Counted from the stretch's first letter, positions 27,940-36,910 are shown. The stretch is DNA of 64,000 bases from Rickettsiella endosymbiont of Xylota segnis (GCF_964019545.1 NZ_OZ026451.1:310001-374000), one strand, 5' to 3'. The notes: generated by a model not told the origin, from the sequence alone. Translations and numbers: made by a program.

Positions 27940-28796
27940 ATTACCTGTTCGACGGACGGAGATTTTTCATAATACGAACGTTTTTTTAAAAAAACGTTCG
28001 AGGGTATATCTGTAGGTGAGCCCACAAGTGGAATAGGGCATCCATCTCGTGTTAATACTTCCTTGGCTAAACTTAAATAGGCATGACTACCATTTGATTG
28101 GGGATCATACAATAAAGCCGGTTGTCCATGACTAGGTGCTTCTGCGAGTCGAATATTGCGAGGGATCAGTGTGGTATACATTTTATCTTTAAAATGCATA
28201 ACTAATTCTTCGGAAACCTGTTTGGCTAGACTATTTCGGCCATCAAATAGTGTACGAAGTATGCCATGGATTTGTAAATGCGGATTGACCGTTGCGCGTA
28301 AACTCTGCAATGTATTCATCAAATTGCTTAAGCCTTCTAAAGCAAAATATTCACATTGTACAGGGATAATGACAAATTGAGCGGCTACTAAAGCATTAAC
28401 AGTCAGTATATTTAAAGACGGCGGGCAATCTAGCAAAATATAGTCATAAGCTTCGATTAGTAAACTTAGCTTTTTTTTGAGTATATATTCACGTTGTTCT
28501 ATTTTTAATAATTGAATTTCAGTCTGTGTTAAATCCCCAGAGCCAGGAATAAGTGTATAATTTGCTGGAGTAACGACGAGACTCTGTTCTATTGGAACTT
28601 CATCTAGAAGTACTTGTGCAATATGCGGGCTGAGATCTTTTTGTAAAAGACTGCCGGTGGTTGCATTGGCTTGAGGATCAAGGTCTATTAGCAGTGTTTT
28701 TTGTTCTAACAAAGCCATCGATGCAGCAAGGTTAATACACGTTGTGGTTTTCCCCACGCCCCCTTTTTGATTTACGATAGCGATAATTTTACCCAT
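27936..28796 (-). CDS. parA: Chromosome-partitioning ATPase ParA
   Basis: Deviant Walker-A ATPase driving origin segregation. Starting at the ATG at 28796 gives 286 residues with MGKIIAIVNQKGGVGKTTT at the very N-terminus, the family norm; a longer frame starts in the upstream repeat and is not credible. Other motifs are LLIDLDPQANAT, LLDCPPSLNIL and the RLAEAPSHGQPALLYDP segment. Family members usually end near 255-265, so a polar tail of about 25 residues (SPTDIPSNVFLKKRSYYEKS) is extra. A GGGG site precedes the start. Confidence 0.95.
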   Translation of the reverse strand: MGKIIAIVNQKGGVGKTTTCINLAASMALLEQKTLLIDLDPQANATTGSLLQKDLSPHIAQVLLDEVPIEQSLVVTPANYTLIPGSGDLTQTEIQLLKIEQREYILKKKLSLLIEAYDYILLDCPPSLNILTVNALVAAQFVIIPVQCEYFALEGLSNLMNTLQSLRATVNPHLQIHGILRTLFDGRNSLAKQVSEELVMHFKDKMYTTLIPRNIRLAEAPSHGQPALLYDPQSNGSHAYLSLAKEVLTRDGCPIPLVGSPTDIPSNVFLKKRSYYEKSPSVEQVI

Positions 28797-28828
28797 AAAA
28801 GCCCCATAATCTATCTTGACAAGTTTGG

Positions 28829-28929
28829 TATAGTATACTCGTCGCATTTGAATTTTGACTCGTTGCTGCTGATCGGCACAATCTCTTCACGGTATTTGTC
28901 AAAAATCCTATTGCTGTGAGTATAGTATA
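28829..28929. repeat. Dispersed palindromic repeat, short copy A
   Basis: Outer ends TATAGTATACTC and GAGTATAGTATA form a near-perfect inverted repeat (one mismatch). The inner left end GTCGCATTTGAATTTT and right end AAAAATCCTATTGCTGTGAG match those of copies at 33651-33777 and 38304-38431, but about 30 bp of the interior is missing. It sits between the divergent parA gene and the metal ABC operon, so it may carry or disturb promoters. Confidence 0.7.
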
Positions 28930-28936
28930 ACGGCTC

Positions 28937-28960
28937 AATGCAAACTTGCTAATTTGCATT
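28937..28960. promoter_or_regulatory. Perfect 8-8-8 palindrome, candidate metalloregulator operator
   Basis: AATGCAAA and TTTGCATT are perfect inverted repeats around CTTGCTAA, 40 bp before the metal transporter start. Fur-superfamily operators are AT-rich dyads of similar length, so Zur- or Mur-type control is plausible. The sequence does not match an operator I can name. Confidence 0.45.
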
Positions 28961-29000
28961 ATCCATAACGAGAATTTTTCGTTGAATAAAAGGGTTTTTC

Positions 29001-29876
29001 ATGTTGAAATTTTTCCAAGCCTTAGCCTTGCTATTGGCAATCGGCTCTACAACACCTAGTATAGCAAAACCCATTCACATTATCGCCGCTGAGAATTTTT
29101 ATGGTTCTGTTGCAAAACAAATCGGTGGAAATTATGTCCAAGTCACGAGCATTCTTAATCAACCCGATCAAGATCCACATTTATTTAATTTAACGCCCAG
29201 TGTGGCTAAGATTTTGGAGCAAGGAGATCTAATTGTTTATAATGGCTTGGGCTATGATCCTTGGATGCAGAATTTATTGAGTGTTGGAACAGCTTCACCA
29301 AGAACCGTTATTTGCGTTGCTGATTTAATACATAGAAAAGAAGGGGCTAATCCTCATATTTGGTATGATCCGGATACTATGCCCGTTTATGCTACGGCAT
29401 TGCGCGATTATTTGATTAAGCACGACCCCGATCATCAGAAGGAATATCAAGCGCATTACCAACAGTTTATTGCACAACAGCAACATTTATGGCGACTGAT
29501 AAAAAAAATTAAAGTTCAACACAAGGGTGTTTCGGTTATTGCGACAGAGCCTGTGTTTGGATATATGGCACAGGCTTTAGGATTTCGTATGCAAGGAATT
29601 CCGTTTCAACTCAGCATGATGAACGGGGTGGATCCTAGTCCTAAACAAGTACAAGAGTTTCAACGTCAGTTGCAACAGCATCGAGTCAAATTAGTATTTT
29701 ATAATAGTCAAGTGAGTAGTCCTTTGGTATTGCAATTATTACAACAGGCTAAGTTTTTTGGAATTCCAATCATAGGTGTGATGGAAACACAACCTATGCA
29801 GTCTACTTACTATCAGTGGATGCAGAATCAATTAAAACAAGTGGAGCAGGCTTTGAATGAACGCCATCGAATTTAA
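29001..29876 (+). CDS. Zinc/manganese ABC transporter, substrate-binding protein
   Basis: Periplasmic cluster A-I metal-binding protein of 291 residues with a signal peptide ending near SIA|KP (about 22). Family segments are IIAAENFYGSVAKQIGG, the metal-ligand motif QDPHLFNLTPS, IVYNGLGYDPW, NPHIWYDPDTM with the second His, and VDPSPKQVQEF. The His-rich loop of E. coli ZnuA is absent, so zinc versus manganese cannot be decided. An AAGGG site precedes the ATG. It overlaps the ATPase gene by 20 nt, first of a three-gene operon. A dyad upstream may be its operator. Confidence 0.88.
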   Translation: MLKFFQALALLLAIGSTTPSIAKPIHIIAAENFYGSVAKQIGGNYVQVTSILNQPDQDPHLFNLTPSVAKILEQGDLIVYNGLGYDPWMQNLLSVGTASPRTVICVADLIHRKEGANPHIWYDPDTMPVYATALRDYLIKHDPDHQKEYQAHYQQFIAQQQHLWRLIKKIKVQHKGVSVIATEPVFGYMAQALGFRMQGIPFQLSMMNGVDPSPKQVQEFQRQLQQHRVKLVFYNSQVSSPLVLQLLQQAKFFGIPIIGVMETQPMQSTYYQWMQNQLKQVEQALNERHRI

Positions 29877-30669
29877 ACAACTTAGCCTTGCCTATGGACA
29901 ACGCTGTATTTTTCAGGATTTCACTGCAAGTATCGATACAGGTGAGTTTGTTGCTATTTTAGGAGCTAACGGTGCCGGAAAAAGTACTTTGCTGCGATCA
30001 ATATTAGGTTTAATCGCTCCATCCCAAGGTTACATCTCAGTATTCGGACAAGCAGTACATAAAGGCGCCGCTTTTATTGGTTATATGCCACAAATACGCC
30101 AGAATATCGGTAATAGTTTGAGTGCCTATGCCTGGTTAGGCGCAAATTTAAATGGATATCAGTGGGGGTTGCCCGTTTTAAATGCACAACAAACCGAAGA
30201 ATTACAACGTGTTATTCAGTTAGTAAAAGCTGAAAAGATTATCAATCGACCTTACAGCCTTTTATCAGGAGGGGAACGACAACGTTTATTATTAGCTCAA
30301 GCTTTATTGAATAAACCAAAGATTTTATTATTAGATGAGCCACTAATGAATCTAGATCCTTATTATCAAGCCACGTTGGTCAGTTTAATTGATGATATCC
30401 GTTTGCAATATGGTATTACCATATTGTTTACTTCGCATGACATCAACCCACTATTAACCAGCGTAGATAGAGTACTCTATTTGGCAAAAGGTAAAGCGGT
30501 GATAGGTTTAGTCAATGAAATTATCAATAGTAAAAAATTAAGTGAGCTTTATGGATTGGATATACAAGTTATTCAGCATGAACAGCAACTTTTTGTCATA
30601 AATAAAGAATTAGGATTCCACCATCATGTCAACCATTGTCGACCCGACCTTGATCATTTCTCTGTTTGA
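29857..30669 (+). CDS. Zinc/manganese ABC transporter, ATP-binding protein
   Basis: 270-residue ABC ATPase energising the uptake system. Walker A LGANGAGKSTLL (about 34-45), Q-loop YMPQIRQ, signature LLSGGERQRLLLAQAL, Walker B ILLLDEPLMNLDP and the switch His in FTSHDINPLL are all intact. The Mn/Zn subfamily is inferred from its position between a ZnuA-like binding protein and a ZnuB-like permease; it overlaps both (20 and 44 nt), indicating tight translational coupling. Confidence 0.9.
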   Translation: MNAIEFKQLSLAYGQRCIFQDFTASIDTGEFVAILGANGAGKSTLLRSILGLIAPSQGYISVFGQAVHKGAAFIGYMPQIRQNIGNSLSAYAWLGANLNGYQWGLPVLNAQQTEELQRVIQLVKAEKIINRPYSLLSGGERQRLLLAQALLNKPKILLLDEPLMNLDPYYQATLVSLIDDIRLQYGITILFTSHDINPLLTSVDRVLYLAKGKAVIGLVNEIINSKKLSELYGLDIQVIQHEQQLFVINKELGFHHHVNHCRPDLDHFSV

Positions 30670-31459
30670 ATATCATTTTTTACGTAACGCACTTATAGCA
30701 GGTACGATTGCAGCGGTATTAGCCAGTTTCGTCGGTTATTTTATGGTTATCAGGAGGTTGGCTTTTGCTGGTCATGCCTTAGGGCACATTGGTTTTGCTG
30801 GAGCGACCGGCGCAGGTTTAATTGGTTTAATGCCGGTCAGTGGGCAGTTAATTTTGACAATATTAGCCGCTATTGGTATGGGTAGTTTGGGGCACCGAAT
30901 TAGTAAAAGTGATGTAGCTATCGGTATTATTCTGGCTTTAGCACTAGGATTGGGCGTGTTATTTTTACATTTTTATACCAGTTACGCTGCACAAGCGATG
31001 ACGATATTATTTGGTAATCTTTTGGGTGTTTCAGCGCATTTAATAAAGATGATGTTGATCTATTCTGTTTTCAGCTTGCTAGGCTTAGGTATCATTGCAA
31101 GACCATTATTATTTGCTAGCTTAGAACCGGAGTTAGCCGAAGCAAAAGGCGTTTCGTTACCACTGATTTCTATTTTATTTATGATCATCGTGGCAGTTGC
31201 TGTAACTGAAGCCAGTCAAGTAGTCGGTGTGCTTTTAGTATTTACTTTATTGATAGGACCTGCTGCAGCCGCTTTAAATTGGACGCACCGTATTTTAAGT
31301 GGTTTATTTTTAACCGTGCTGTTTGGTATCCTAATCGTATGGTTGGGTATTATTTTATCATTTGTTACCGATTGGCCTATTCCGTTTTGGATTAGTGCAT
31401 TGGCTGCTGGTAATTATTTTCTCAGTTATCTAGGAAGATCAATAAATAGACCTATGTAA
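30626..31459 (+). CDS. Zinc/manganese ABC transporter, permease
   Basis: 277-residue ABC-3 family inner-membrane protein with about eight hydrophobic helices. The segment FVGYFMVIRRLAFAGHALGH near 32-51 is the conserved loop that includes the metal-path residues, and LEPELAEAKGVS is the coupling-helix region typical of ZnuB/MntB permeases. It begins inside the ATPase gene. Together with the two preceding genes it completes a high-affinity metal importer, a common need of intracellular bacteria facing host metal restriction. Confidence 0.9.
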   Translation: MSTIVDPTLIISLFEYHFLRNALIAGTIAAVLASFVGYFMVIRRLAFAGHALGHIGFAGATGAGLIGLMPVSGQLILTILAAIGMGSLGHRISKSDVAIGIILALALGLGVLFLHFYTSYAAQAMTILFGNLLGVSAHLIKMMLIYSVFSLLGLGIIARPLLFASLEPELAEAKGVSLPLISILFMIIVAVAVTEASQVVGVLLVFTLLIGPAAAALNWTHRILSGLFLTVLFGILIVWLGIILSFVTDWPIPFWISALAAGNYFLSYLGRSINRPM

Positions 31460-31510
31460 TATACTATTAACTTTTAATGTTTTTTTATAGAATGGCGAGT
31501 TTTTTTTATT

Positions 31511-32500
31511 ATGCTAACGGTTAAAAATTTTTTTTTCGCTTTAATTTTGATGGCCATTTTATTGGTAGGAAGCTCTTACAGTAAACTATTTGCCGCTAAC
31601 AATCCGCTGATTACTAATTACCATTCTATTTTTGCATTTGGTTACAATAAGCATGCTTCATTGCGAATTGCTATTCGTATGTACCATCTAGGAAAAAAAC
31701 CTTATTTATTACTTGTCAATCCCTACAATTTTGCAACTGAGATTGTTCCATTTTCTTCTATTAGTTTAAAAAATATTCCTCAAGTTAATGGCTTAAATTA
31801 TTACAATCACTATTTACCCTTAGAGATTAAAAATACGCCTTATGTTAAAGCACTTATCCGTTATACTTCTCCGCCATATCCATTGCAAAATTATGGAATT
31901 ACGCATACGGATCATCTACTAGAGGGTGTTTTTCTCACAGTAGATATGTGTCCTTCAAAAAAGTCTTTTGAGAAAACTTTTTTTCAAAGTCTTGTTATAC
32001 AAACTAAGCAAACTGGGCAGGTTGTTCCCTTAGGTATTGGTATATCTGGGTTATGGGCAATTCATCATCAAAAGGAATTTGCTTGGTTACTCCAACAACA
32101 GAAATTGAATACACTACATATCACTTGGATTGATCACTCTTTTCATCATCCCTATTACGTGGAGGTTCCGCTTAGAGAAAATTTTCTGTTAACGCCATCA
32201 ACGAATATTTCGCATGAGATTCTTGATACCGAAAAATTATTAATTACTCATGGCCAAACACCTTCAGTTTTTTTTCGTTTTCCAGGACTTGTTTCAAGTA
32301 AATGTCTTGTTTTAGAGCTCCGACAGTTTGGTTTAATTCCCATAGCCAGTAATGCTTGGTTAGCCAAAGGTCAATCACCTAAGCCAGGAAGCATCATACT
32401 GGTGCATGGCAATGGTAATGAGCCAAAAGGTATTAAGCTATTTTTTAAGTTGCAAGAAAAAAATAAATTTCATCTGTTACCTTTAAGCCAAGCTTTTTAA
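31511..32500 (+). CDS. Exported NodB-homology (polysaccharide deacetylase-like) protein
   Basis: 329 residues with an N-terminal signal peptide or anchor (about 5-29). A divergent NodB domain is suggested by motif order: TVDMCPSK (143-150, catalytic-type Asp145), IDHSFHHPYY with His209 and His213 as the H-S-x2-H metal pair, FFRFPG (254-259) as the R-x-P-G motif, and IILVHGNG with His299. The usual TFDDG is TVDMC, so the metal site is altered or bound in a variant way. It follows the metal transporter by 51 bp on the same strand and may be cotranscribed; a metal-dependent deacetylase served by that transporter is only a guess. Confidence 0.65.
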   Translation: MLTVKNFFFALILMAILLVGSSYSKLFAANNPLITNYHSIFAFGYNKHASLRIAIRMYHLGKKPYLLLVNPYNFATEIVPFSSISLKNIPQVNGLNYYNHYLPLEIKNTPYVKALIRYTSPPYPLQNYGITHTDHLLEGVFLTVDMCPSKKSFEKTFFQSLVIQTKQTGQVVPLGIGISGLWAIHHQKEFAWLLQQQKLNTLHITWIDHSFHHPYYVEVPLRENFLLTPSTNISHEILDTEKLLITHGQTPSVFFRFPGLVSSKCLVLELRQFGLIPIASNAWLAKGQSPKPGSIILVHGNGNEPKGIKLFFKLQEKNKFHLLPLSQAF

Positions 32501-32525
32501 AAATTTATGCATAATTGATTTTCTT

Positions 32526-32549
32526 GAATAAAAAATTAATTTTTTATTC
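32526..32549. terminator. Perfect AT-rich palindrome between convergent genes
   Basis: GAATAAAAAATT followed by AATTTTTTATTC is a perfect 24-bp palindrome at the meeting point of the NodB-like gene (+) and nrdB (-), touching the nrdB stop codon. Its runs of A and T would act as a weak bidirectional terminator. Confidence 0.6.
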
Positions 32550-33630
32550 AGTCATCCCAATTTAAACTTCCGCCGGTTTGATATTCTGTTACGCGCGTTT
32601 CAAAGAAATTTTTCTCCTTTTTAAGATCGATGATTTCACTCATCCATGGTAAAGGGTTGCTAACACCAGGATATTGTTCAGGTAAGCCAATTTGTGCGAG
32701 ACGTCGATTCCCGATGAAACGTAGATAATCCCACATCATGTTAGCATTCAATCCAAGAATGCCACGTGGCATGGTATCTAAAGCATATTGATATTCTAGA
32801 TCGACGCCTTCTTTCACGAGATCAATGACATAGCGTTTGAATTCCGGTGTCCATAAATGTGGGTTTTCCAATTTAATCTGATTGATGACATCGATACCAA
32901 AATTTAAATGCATTGATTCATCGCGTAAGATATATTGAAATTGTTCGGCTGTTCCGGTCATTTTATTGCGTCGACCCATGCTTAGGATCTGTGAAAAACC
33001 GACATAGAAAAATATGCCTTCAAACACCACATAAAAAGCAATTAAATCGCGCAATAAACGTTGATCATTTTCGGGCGTGCCAGTACGAAAATTAGGATCG
33101 GCTAAGCTTTGCGTAAAAGGAAGAGCCCATTCGGTTTTTTTGGCTACGGTAGGTAATTCGCGATACATATTAAACAGGCGCGCTTCATCCATCCCTAAAC
33201 TTTCTATGACATATTGATAAGCATGCGTATGCAGAGCTTCTTCAAAAGCTTGTCTTAGTAAGTATTGTCGGCATTCTGGATTGGTAATATGACGGTAGAC
33301 GGCTAAAACCAGATTATTCGCAACCAGAGAATCAGCGGTTGAAAAAAAACCTAAACTGCGTTCTATGATCAAACGTTCATCTTCACTTAATCCTTTTGTA
33401 TCGCGCCATAATGCAATGTCAGCGGACATGTTAACTTCTTGTGGCATCCAATGATTAGCGCAGGCGGCTAAGTATTTTTCCCAGGCCCATTTATACTTAA
33501 ATGGGACTAATTGATTGAGATCAGCGCGACAATTGATGATTTTTTTATCATCGACTTGCACGCGTGCTGCGCCTATTTCTAGTGTTTCTAGACCGGTAAA
33601 ACCACCGGCTGCATGTTCAGTAGTACTCAT
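32548..33630 (-). CDS. nrdB: Ribonucleoside-diphosphate reductase class Ia, beta subunit
   Basis: Di-iron tyrosyl-radical subunit, 360 residues from the ATG at 33630 ([10 protein letters not shown]). An open frame continues upstream 69 nt into a repeat but begins at TTG, so it is rejected. Iron-ligand regions are visible: [19 protein letters not shown] (Glu and His) and [12 protein letters not shown] (Glu and His). [10 protein letters not shown] lines the radical site. The C-terminus [17 protein letters not shown] gives the peptide that docks to NrdA. It is separated from nrdA by 173 bp that include a palindromic repeat, so the operon may be interrupted or internally regulated. Confidence 0.96.
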   Translation of the reverse strand: MSTTEHAAGGFTGLETLEIGAARVQVDDKKIINCRADLNQLVPFKYKWAWEKYLAACANHWMPQEVNMSADIALWRDTKGLSEDERLIIERSLGFFSTADSLVANNLVLAVYRHITNPECRQYLLRQAFEEALHTHAYQYVIESLGMDEARLFNMYRELPTVAKKTEWALPFTQSLADPNFRTGTPENDQRLLRDLIAFYVVFEGIFFYVGFSQILSMGRRNKMTGTAEQFQYILRDESMHLNFGIDVINQIKLENPHLWTPEFKRYVIDLVKEGVDLEYQYALDTMPRGILGLNANMMWDYLRFIGNRRLAQIGLPEQYPGVSNPLPWMSEIIDLKKEKNFFETRVTEYQTGGSLNWDD

Positions 33631-33650
33631 CGCTTTAGGATCCTCTTTAA

Positions 33651-33777
33651 TATACTCTTCGCACTTGAATTTTTGTCGGTGTTGCCGCTCAATTCGCAAT
33701 CCTCATGTATGTTATATACACTGCGGTTGCTCATTCTCACGGCGCCTTGACAAAAATCCCATTGCTGTGAGTTAGTA
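33651..33777. repeat. Dispersed palindromic repeat, full copy B
   Basis: A 127-bp element between nrdA and nrdB. The ends TATACTCTTCGCACTTGAAT and ATTGCTGTGAGTTAGTA form an imperfect terminal inverted repeat, and the interior folds back around TGTATGTTATATACA. About 85 percent by eye of its interior, for example GCAATCCTCATGTATGT and GGCGCCTTG, recurs at 38304-38431. It ends 20 bp before the nrdB start codon. Confidence 0.8.
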
Positions 33778-33803
33778 ACTTTAATTTACAAAAAACTAGT
33801 TGG

Positions 33804-36653
33804 TTATTGACATGATTCGCAATCCGGGTCGAGTATTGAGCAAGCAGGGCCACCGGCTGCGCTATCCATTTGCACTGAATTTAAATGACTTTTTTCTAAG
33901 GTTGCCTTTTCAGTATGTGTAGCGCCCATGGTCCGTAAATAGTAACTCGTTTTTAATCCTTTCAGCCAAATGTTTTTATAAAGTTCATCTAATCTTTTAC
34001 CAGAAGCTTGTGCCATATAAAGATTTAACGATTGACTTTGATCTATCCATTTTTGTCGACGCGATCCGGCTTCAACCAGCCAATGTGTAGGAACTTCAAA
34101 AGCAGTCGCATACAGTTGTTTTAAGCTATCAGGAACCCGCTCAATTTTTTGTAAACTACCGTCATAGTATTTAAGGTCATTGAGCATAACGGCATCCCAT
34201 AATCCCAATAATTTCAAATCTTTGACTAAATAGGGATTGATCACGGTAAACTCGCCGGACATATTGGATTTTACAAAAAGGTTTTGATAGGTCGGCTCAA
34301 TGGATTGTGAAACGCCACAGATATTGGAAATAGTGGCTGTCGGTGCAATGGCCATACAGTTCGAGTTGCGCATACCATCTGCCATCACTTTTTTTCGCAA
34401 TGTGTCCCAATCTAAACGAGTGGTTTGATCTTGATCTAAGAATTTACCACGGGTTTTTTGTAACCGTGCAATAGAATCTAAGGGTAAGATCCCTTGACTC
34501 CACAACGATCCATTAAAGCTTTCATACGAACCACGCTCTTTGGCTAAATCACTGGAAGCTTCGATGGCGTAATAACTAATCGATTCCATGGAGTGATCGG
34601 CAAAAGTGATTGCAGCTTCTGAAGCATAAGGTAGCCGTAATTGATATAAAGCGTCTTGGAAACCCATCAGACCTAGACCGACAGGACGGTGTTTTAAGTT
34701 AGAACTACGTGCTTGAGGTACAGTGTAATAATTGATATCAATTACATTATCTAACATGCGAATGGCTGTGCGAATGGTACGACGCAATTTCGTTTGATCA
34801 ATTTCGCCAGATTCGGTTAGATGTTGAGGTAGATTAATACTACCTAAATTACAGACGGCTATTTCATCAATTGAGGTATTGAGCGTAATTTCAGTACATA
34901 AATTGGAGCTATGAATGGTTCCAACATGTTGTTGTGGTGAACGTAAGTTGCAAGGATCTTTAAATGTGATCCAAGGATGTCCGGTTTCAAATAATAAACT
35001 CAACATTTTTCGCCATAGATTAGCTGCGGGAATCGTTTTGAAATTTTTAATTTCACCGCGCGCGGCTTTGGCTTCATAGGCTTGATATTTTTCTTCAAAT
35101 TCTAAACCAAACGCATCATGTAAATCAGGAGTTTCATCGGGAGAAAATAAAGTCCAGTTCTCTCCTTGCATGAGTCGTTTCATAAATAAATCAGGTACCC
35201 AATTCGCGGTATTCATATCATGCGTACGACGTCGATCGTCACCGGTATTTTTTCGTAATTCTAAAAATTCTTCAATATCTAAATGCCATGTTTCTAAATA
35301 GGCGCAGACGGCACCTTTACGTTTACCCCCTTGGTTGACGGCCACTGCAGAAGCATTGGCTACATTTAAAAAAGGTACGACCCCGAGTGACTTACCATTG
35401 GTGCCTTTAATTCGTGCGCCCATCGCTCGAACTGAAGTCCAGTCATTGCCTAAACCACCCGCAAATTTTGAAAGTAAGGCATTATCTTTTATGGCACTGT
35501 AAATTTGATTGAGATCATCGGGGACAGTTGTTAAGAAGCAACTTGAGAGTTGTGGACGCAGAGTTCCAGCATTGAATAGAGTCGGTGTGGATGCCATATA
35601 ATCAAAAGACGAAAGTAAATGATAAAATTCAATCGCTTGTTCTTCTTTGTTAGATTCTTGTTGCGCAAGTCCCATGGCAACGCGCATAAAGAAAGCTTGA
35701 GGCAATTCAAAACGGACATCATCGGCGTGTAAGAAGTAGCGATCATATAAAGTTTGTAAACTTAGATAAGTAAATTTCTGATCGTGTTCAGGTAATAAAG
35801 CCTTACTTAATTTTTCTAAGTCAAAGGTTTGTAATTGCGGGTCCAATAATTCTAAGGCAATTCCGCGCTTGATATAGTGTTGGAAATAGTGATGATATAC
35901 GCCATGATTACTGATGTGGGTTGTAGTAGGTAGATCAAGAAAGTTTAATGCTTCTGTATATAATGTGCGTAATAAGAAACGTGCAGTGGCGTAGGTATAA
36001 TTAGGATCTTGTTCGACAAGAGAACGTGCACTAATAATGAGTGCTTTATCAATTTCTGCGATAGGCATACCATCATATAGATTACGTAAGGTTTCTTGTA
36101 AAATGAGTTCATGTTTTACTTCGCTTAAATCTTTACAGGTCTCCGTGATCAACAGGCTTAATTGTATGAGATCGAGTGGATGCTGACTACCATCCGCTAA
36201 GGTTATTTGTAGTTGAATCTCAGATTCTGATTTCGTTTCTGCGCGCATTTTTCGTCGTTCTTCACGATAAAGCACGTATGCGCGTGCGACTTGGTGAGCT
36301 TCCACCCGCATTAAAGCCAGCTCAACTTGATCTTGTATGGCTTCAATAGGCAATGTTCCGCCATTGGGGTGACGTTGTTGTATGATGTTCGTGACTTGTT
36401 GCGTTAATTGCGATACCCGCTCATGGATACGGGTTGACAATGCGGCTTGTCCACCTTCTACAGCGAGAAAAGCTTTAGTAATTGCAATCCTAATTTTACT
36501 TTGATCATAATTAACAAGTTTACCATTACGTTTTATAACTTGTAGTGTACAGATGGATTTACTATCTTGTTCTGCTTCAGCTTCAGGTAGTAGAATCTCG
36601 GCGCTGTTAAGCAGAAGAGAAGAAGTCATTAGTTCGGATGAAAGTCCGCTCAT
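33804..36653 (-). CDS. nrdA: Ribonucleoside-diphosphate reductase class Ia, alpha subunit
   Basis: Catalytic subunit, 949 residues, longer than E. coli NrdA (761) and near the Pseudomonas form. An N-terminal ATP-cone begins at VIKRNGKLVNYDQSKI; a second cone-like region follows near 150-240, which would alter dATP inhibition. Active-site elements are SSCFLTTVPDD, the NLCTEITLNTS cysteine with Asn and Glu, MRNSNCMAIAPTATISNICG, EPTYQNLFVKSN, and the C-terminal redox tail ending DPDCESCQ. Upstream are two NrdR-like boxes. Gene order nrdA-nrdB is normal, but the gap to nrdB is enlarged by a repeat. Confidence 0.96.
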   Translation of the reverse strand: MSGLSSELMTSSLLLNSAEILLPEAEAEQDSKSICTLQVIKRNGKLVNYDQSKIRIAITKAFLAVEGGQAALSTRIHERVSQLTQQVTNIIQQRHPNGGTLPIEAIQDQVELALMRVEAHQVARAYVLYREERRKMRAETKSESEIQLQITLADGSQHPLDLIQLSLLITETCKDLSEVKHELILQETLRNLYDGMPIAEIDKALIISARSLVEQDPNYTYATARFLLRTLYTEALNFLDLPTTTHISNHGVYHHYFQHYIKRGIALELLDPQLQTFDLEKLSKALLPEHDQKFTYLSLQTLYDRYFLHADDVRFELPQAFFMRVAMGLAQQESNKEEQAIEFYHLLSSFDYMASTPTLFNAGTLRPQLSSCFLTTVPDDLNQIYSAIKDNALLSKFAGGLGNDWTSVRAMGARIKGTNGKSLGVVPFLNVANASAVAVNQGGKRKGAVCAYLETWHLDIEEFLELRKNTGDDRRRTHDMNTANWVPDLFMKRLMQGENWTLFSPDETPDLHDAFGLEFEEKYQAYEAKAARGEIKNFKTIPAANLWRKMLSLLFETGHPWITFKDPCNLRSPQQHVGTIHSSNLCTEITLNTSIDEIAVCNLGSINLPQHLTESGEIDQTKLRRTIRTAIRMLDNVIDINYYTVPQARSSNLKHRPVGLGLMGFQDALYQLRLPYASEAAITFADHSMESISYYAIEASSDLAKERGSYESFNGSLWSQGILPLDSIARLQKTRGKFLDQDQTTRLDWDTLRKKVMADGMRNSNCMAIAPTATISNICGVSQSIEPTYQNLFVKSNMSGEFTVINPYLVKDLKLLGLWDAVMLNDLKYYDGSLQKIERVPDSLKQLYATAFEVPTHWLVEAGSRRQKWIDQSQSLNLYMAQASGKRLDELYKNIWLKGLKTSYYLRTMGATHTEKATLEKSHLNSVQMDSAAGGPACSILDPDCESCQ

Positions 36654-36703
36654 GGATGCTCCTTAAAAAAGTTGTGAGGAATTATGTCTATGAAAATGAT
36701 ATA

Positions 36704-36719
36704 ACACAATATCATGTGG
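36704..36719. promoter_or_regulatory. Candidate NrdR box 1
   Basis: ACACAATATCATGTGG matches 13 of 16 positions of the NrdR consensus ACACWATATATWGTGT. It lies 51 bp before the nrdA start, where the repressor would cover the promoter. Confidence 0.65.
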
Positions 36720-36735
36720 TTTCTATACTATGCAA

Positions 36736-36751
36736 CCACTATATGAAGTGA
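36736..36751. promoter_or_regulatory. Candidate NrdR box 2
   Basis: CCACTATATGAAGTGA matches 12 of 16 consensus positions. Its start is 32 bp from that of box 1, three helical turns, the spacing NrdR pairs usually show. The pair is therefore more convincing than either site alone. Confidence 0.65.
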
Positions 36752-36910
36752 GTAAATATTTAGTAAGCTGTGAGTAAGTTGGGTAAAACATGTTAATGTG
36801 CATACTTATTTTTCGTAGGGTAGTCCGTCGGAACTGGGTTTATGCATAGACGATTAAATTTATTGTACGGTAGATGTATTTTGTCGTTTTATTAGGTAAC
36901 ACGAGGTGAT

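Noticed and set aside
28797-28847. N-terminal extension of ParA
   Set aside because: Residues before MGKIIAIVNQKGG come from promoter and repeat sequence; ParA proteins start at this Met.
33631-33699. N-terminal extension of NrdB into the repeat
   Set aside because: It starts at TTG within the mobile repeat and does not match NrdB; the ATG at 33630 fits the family.
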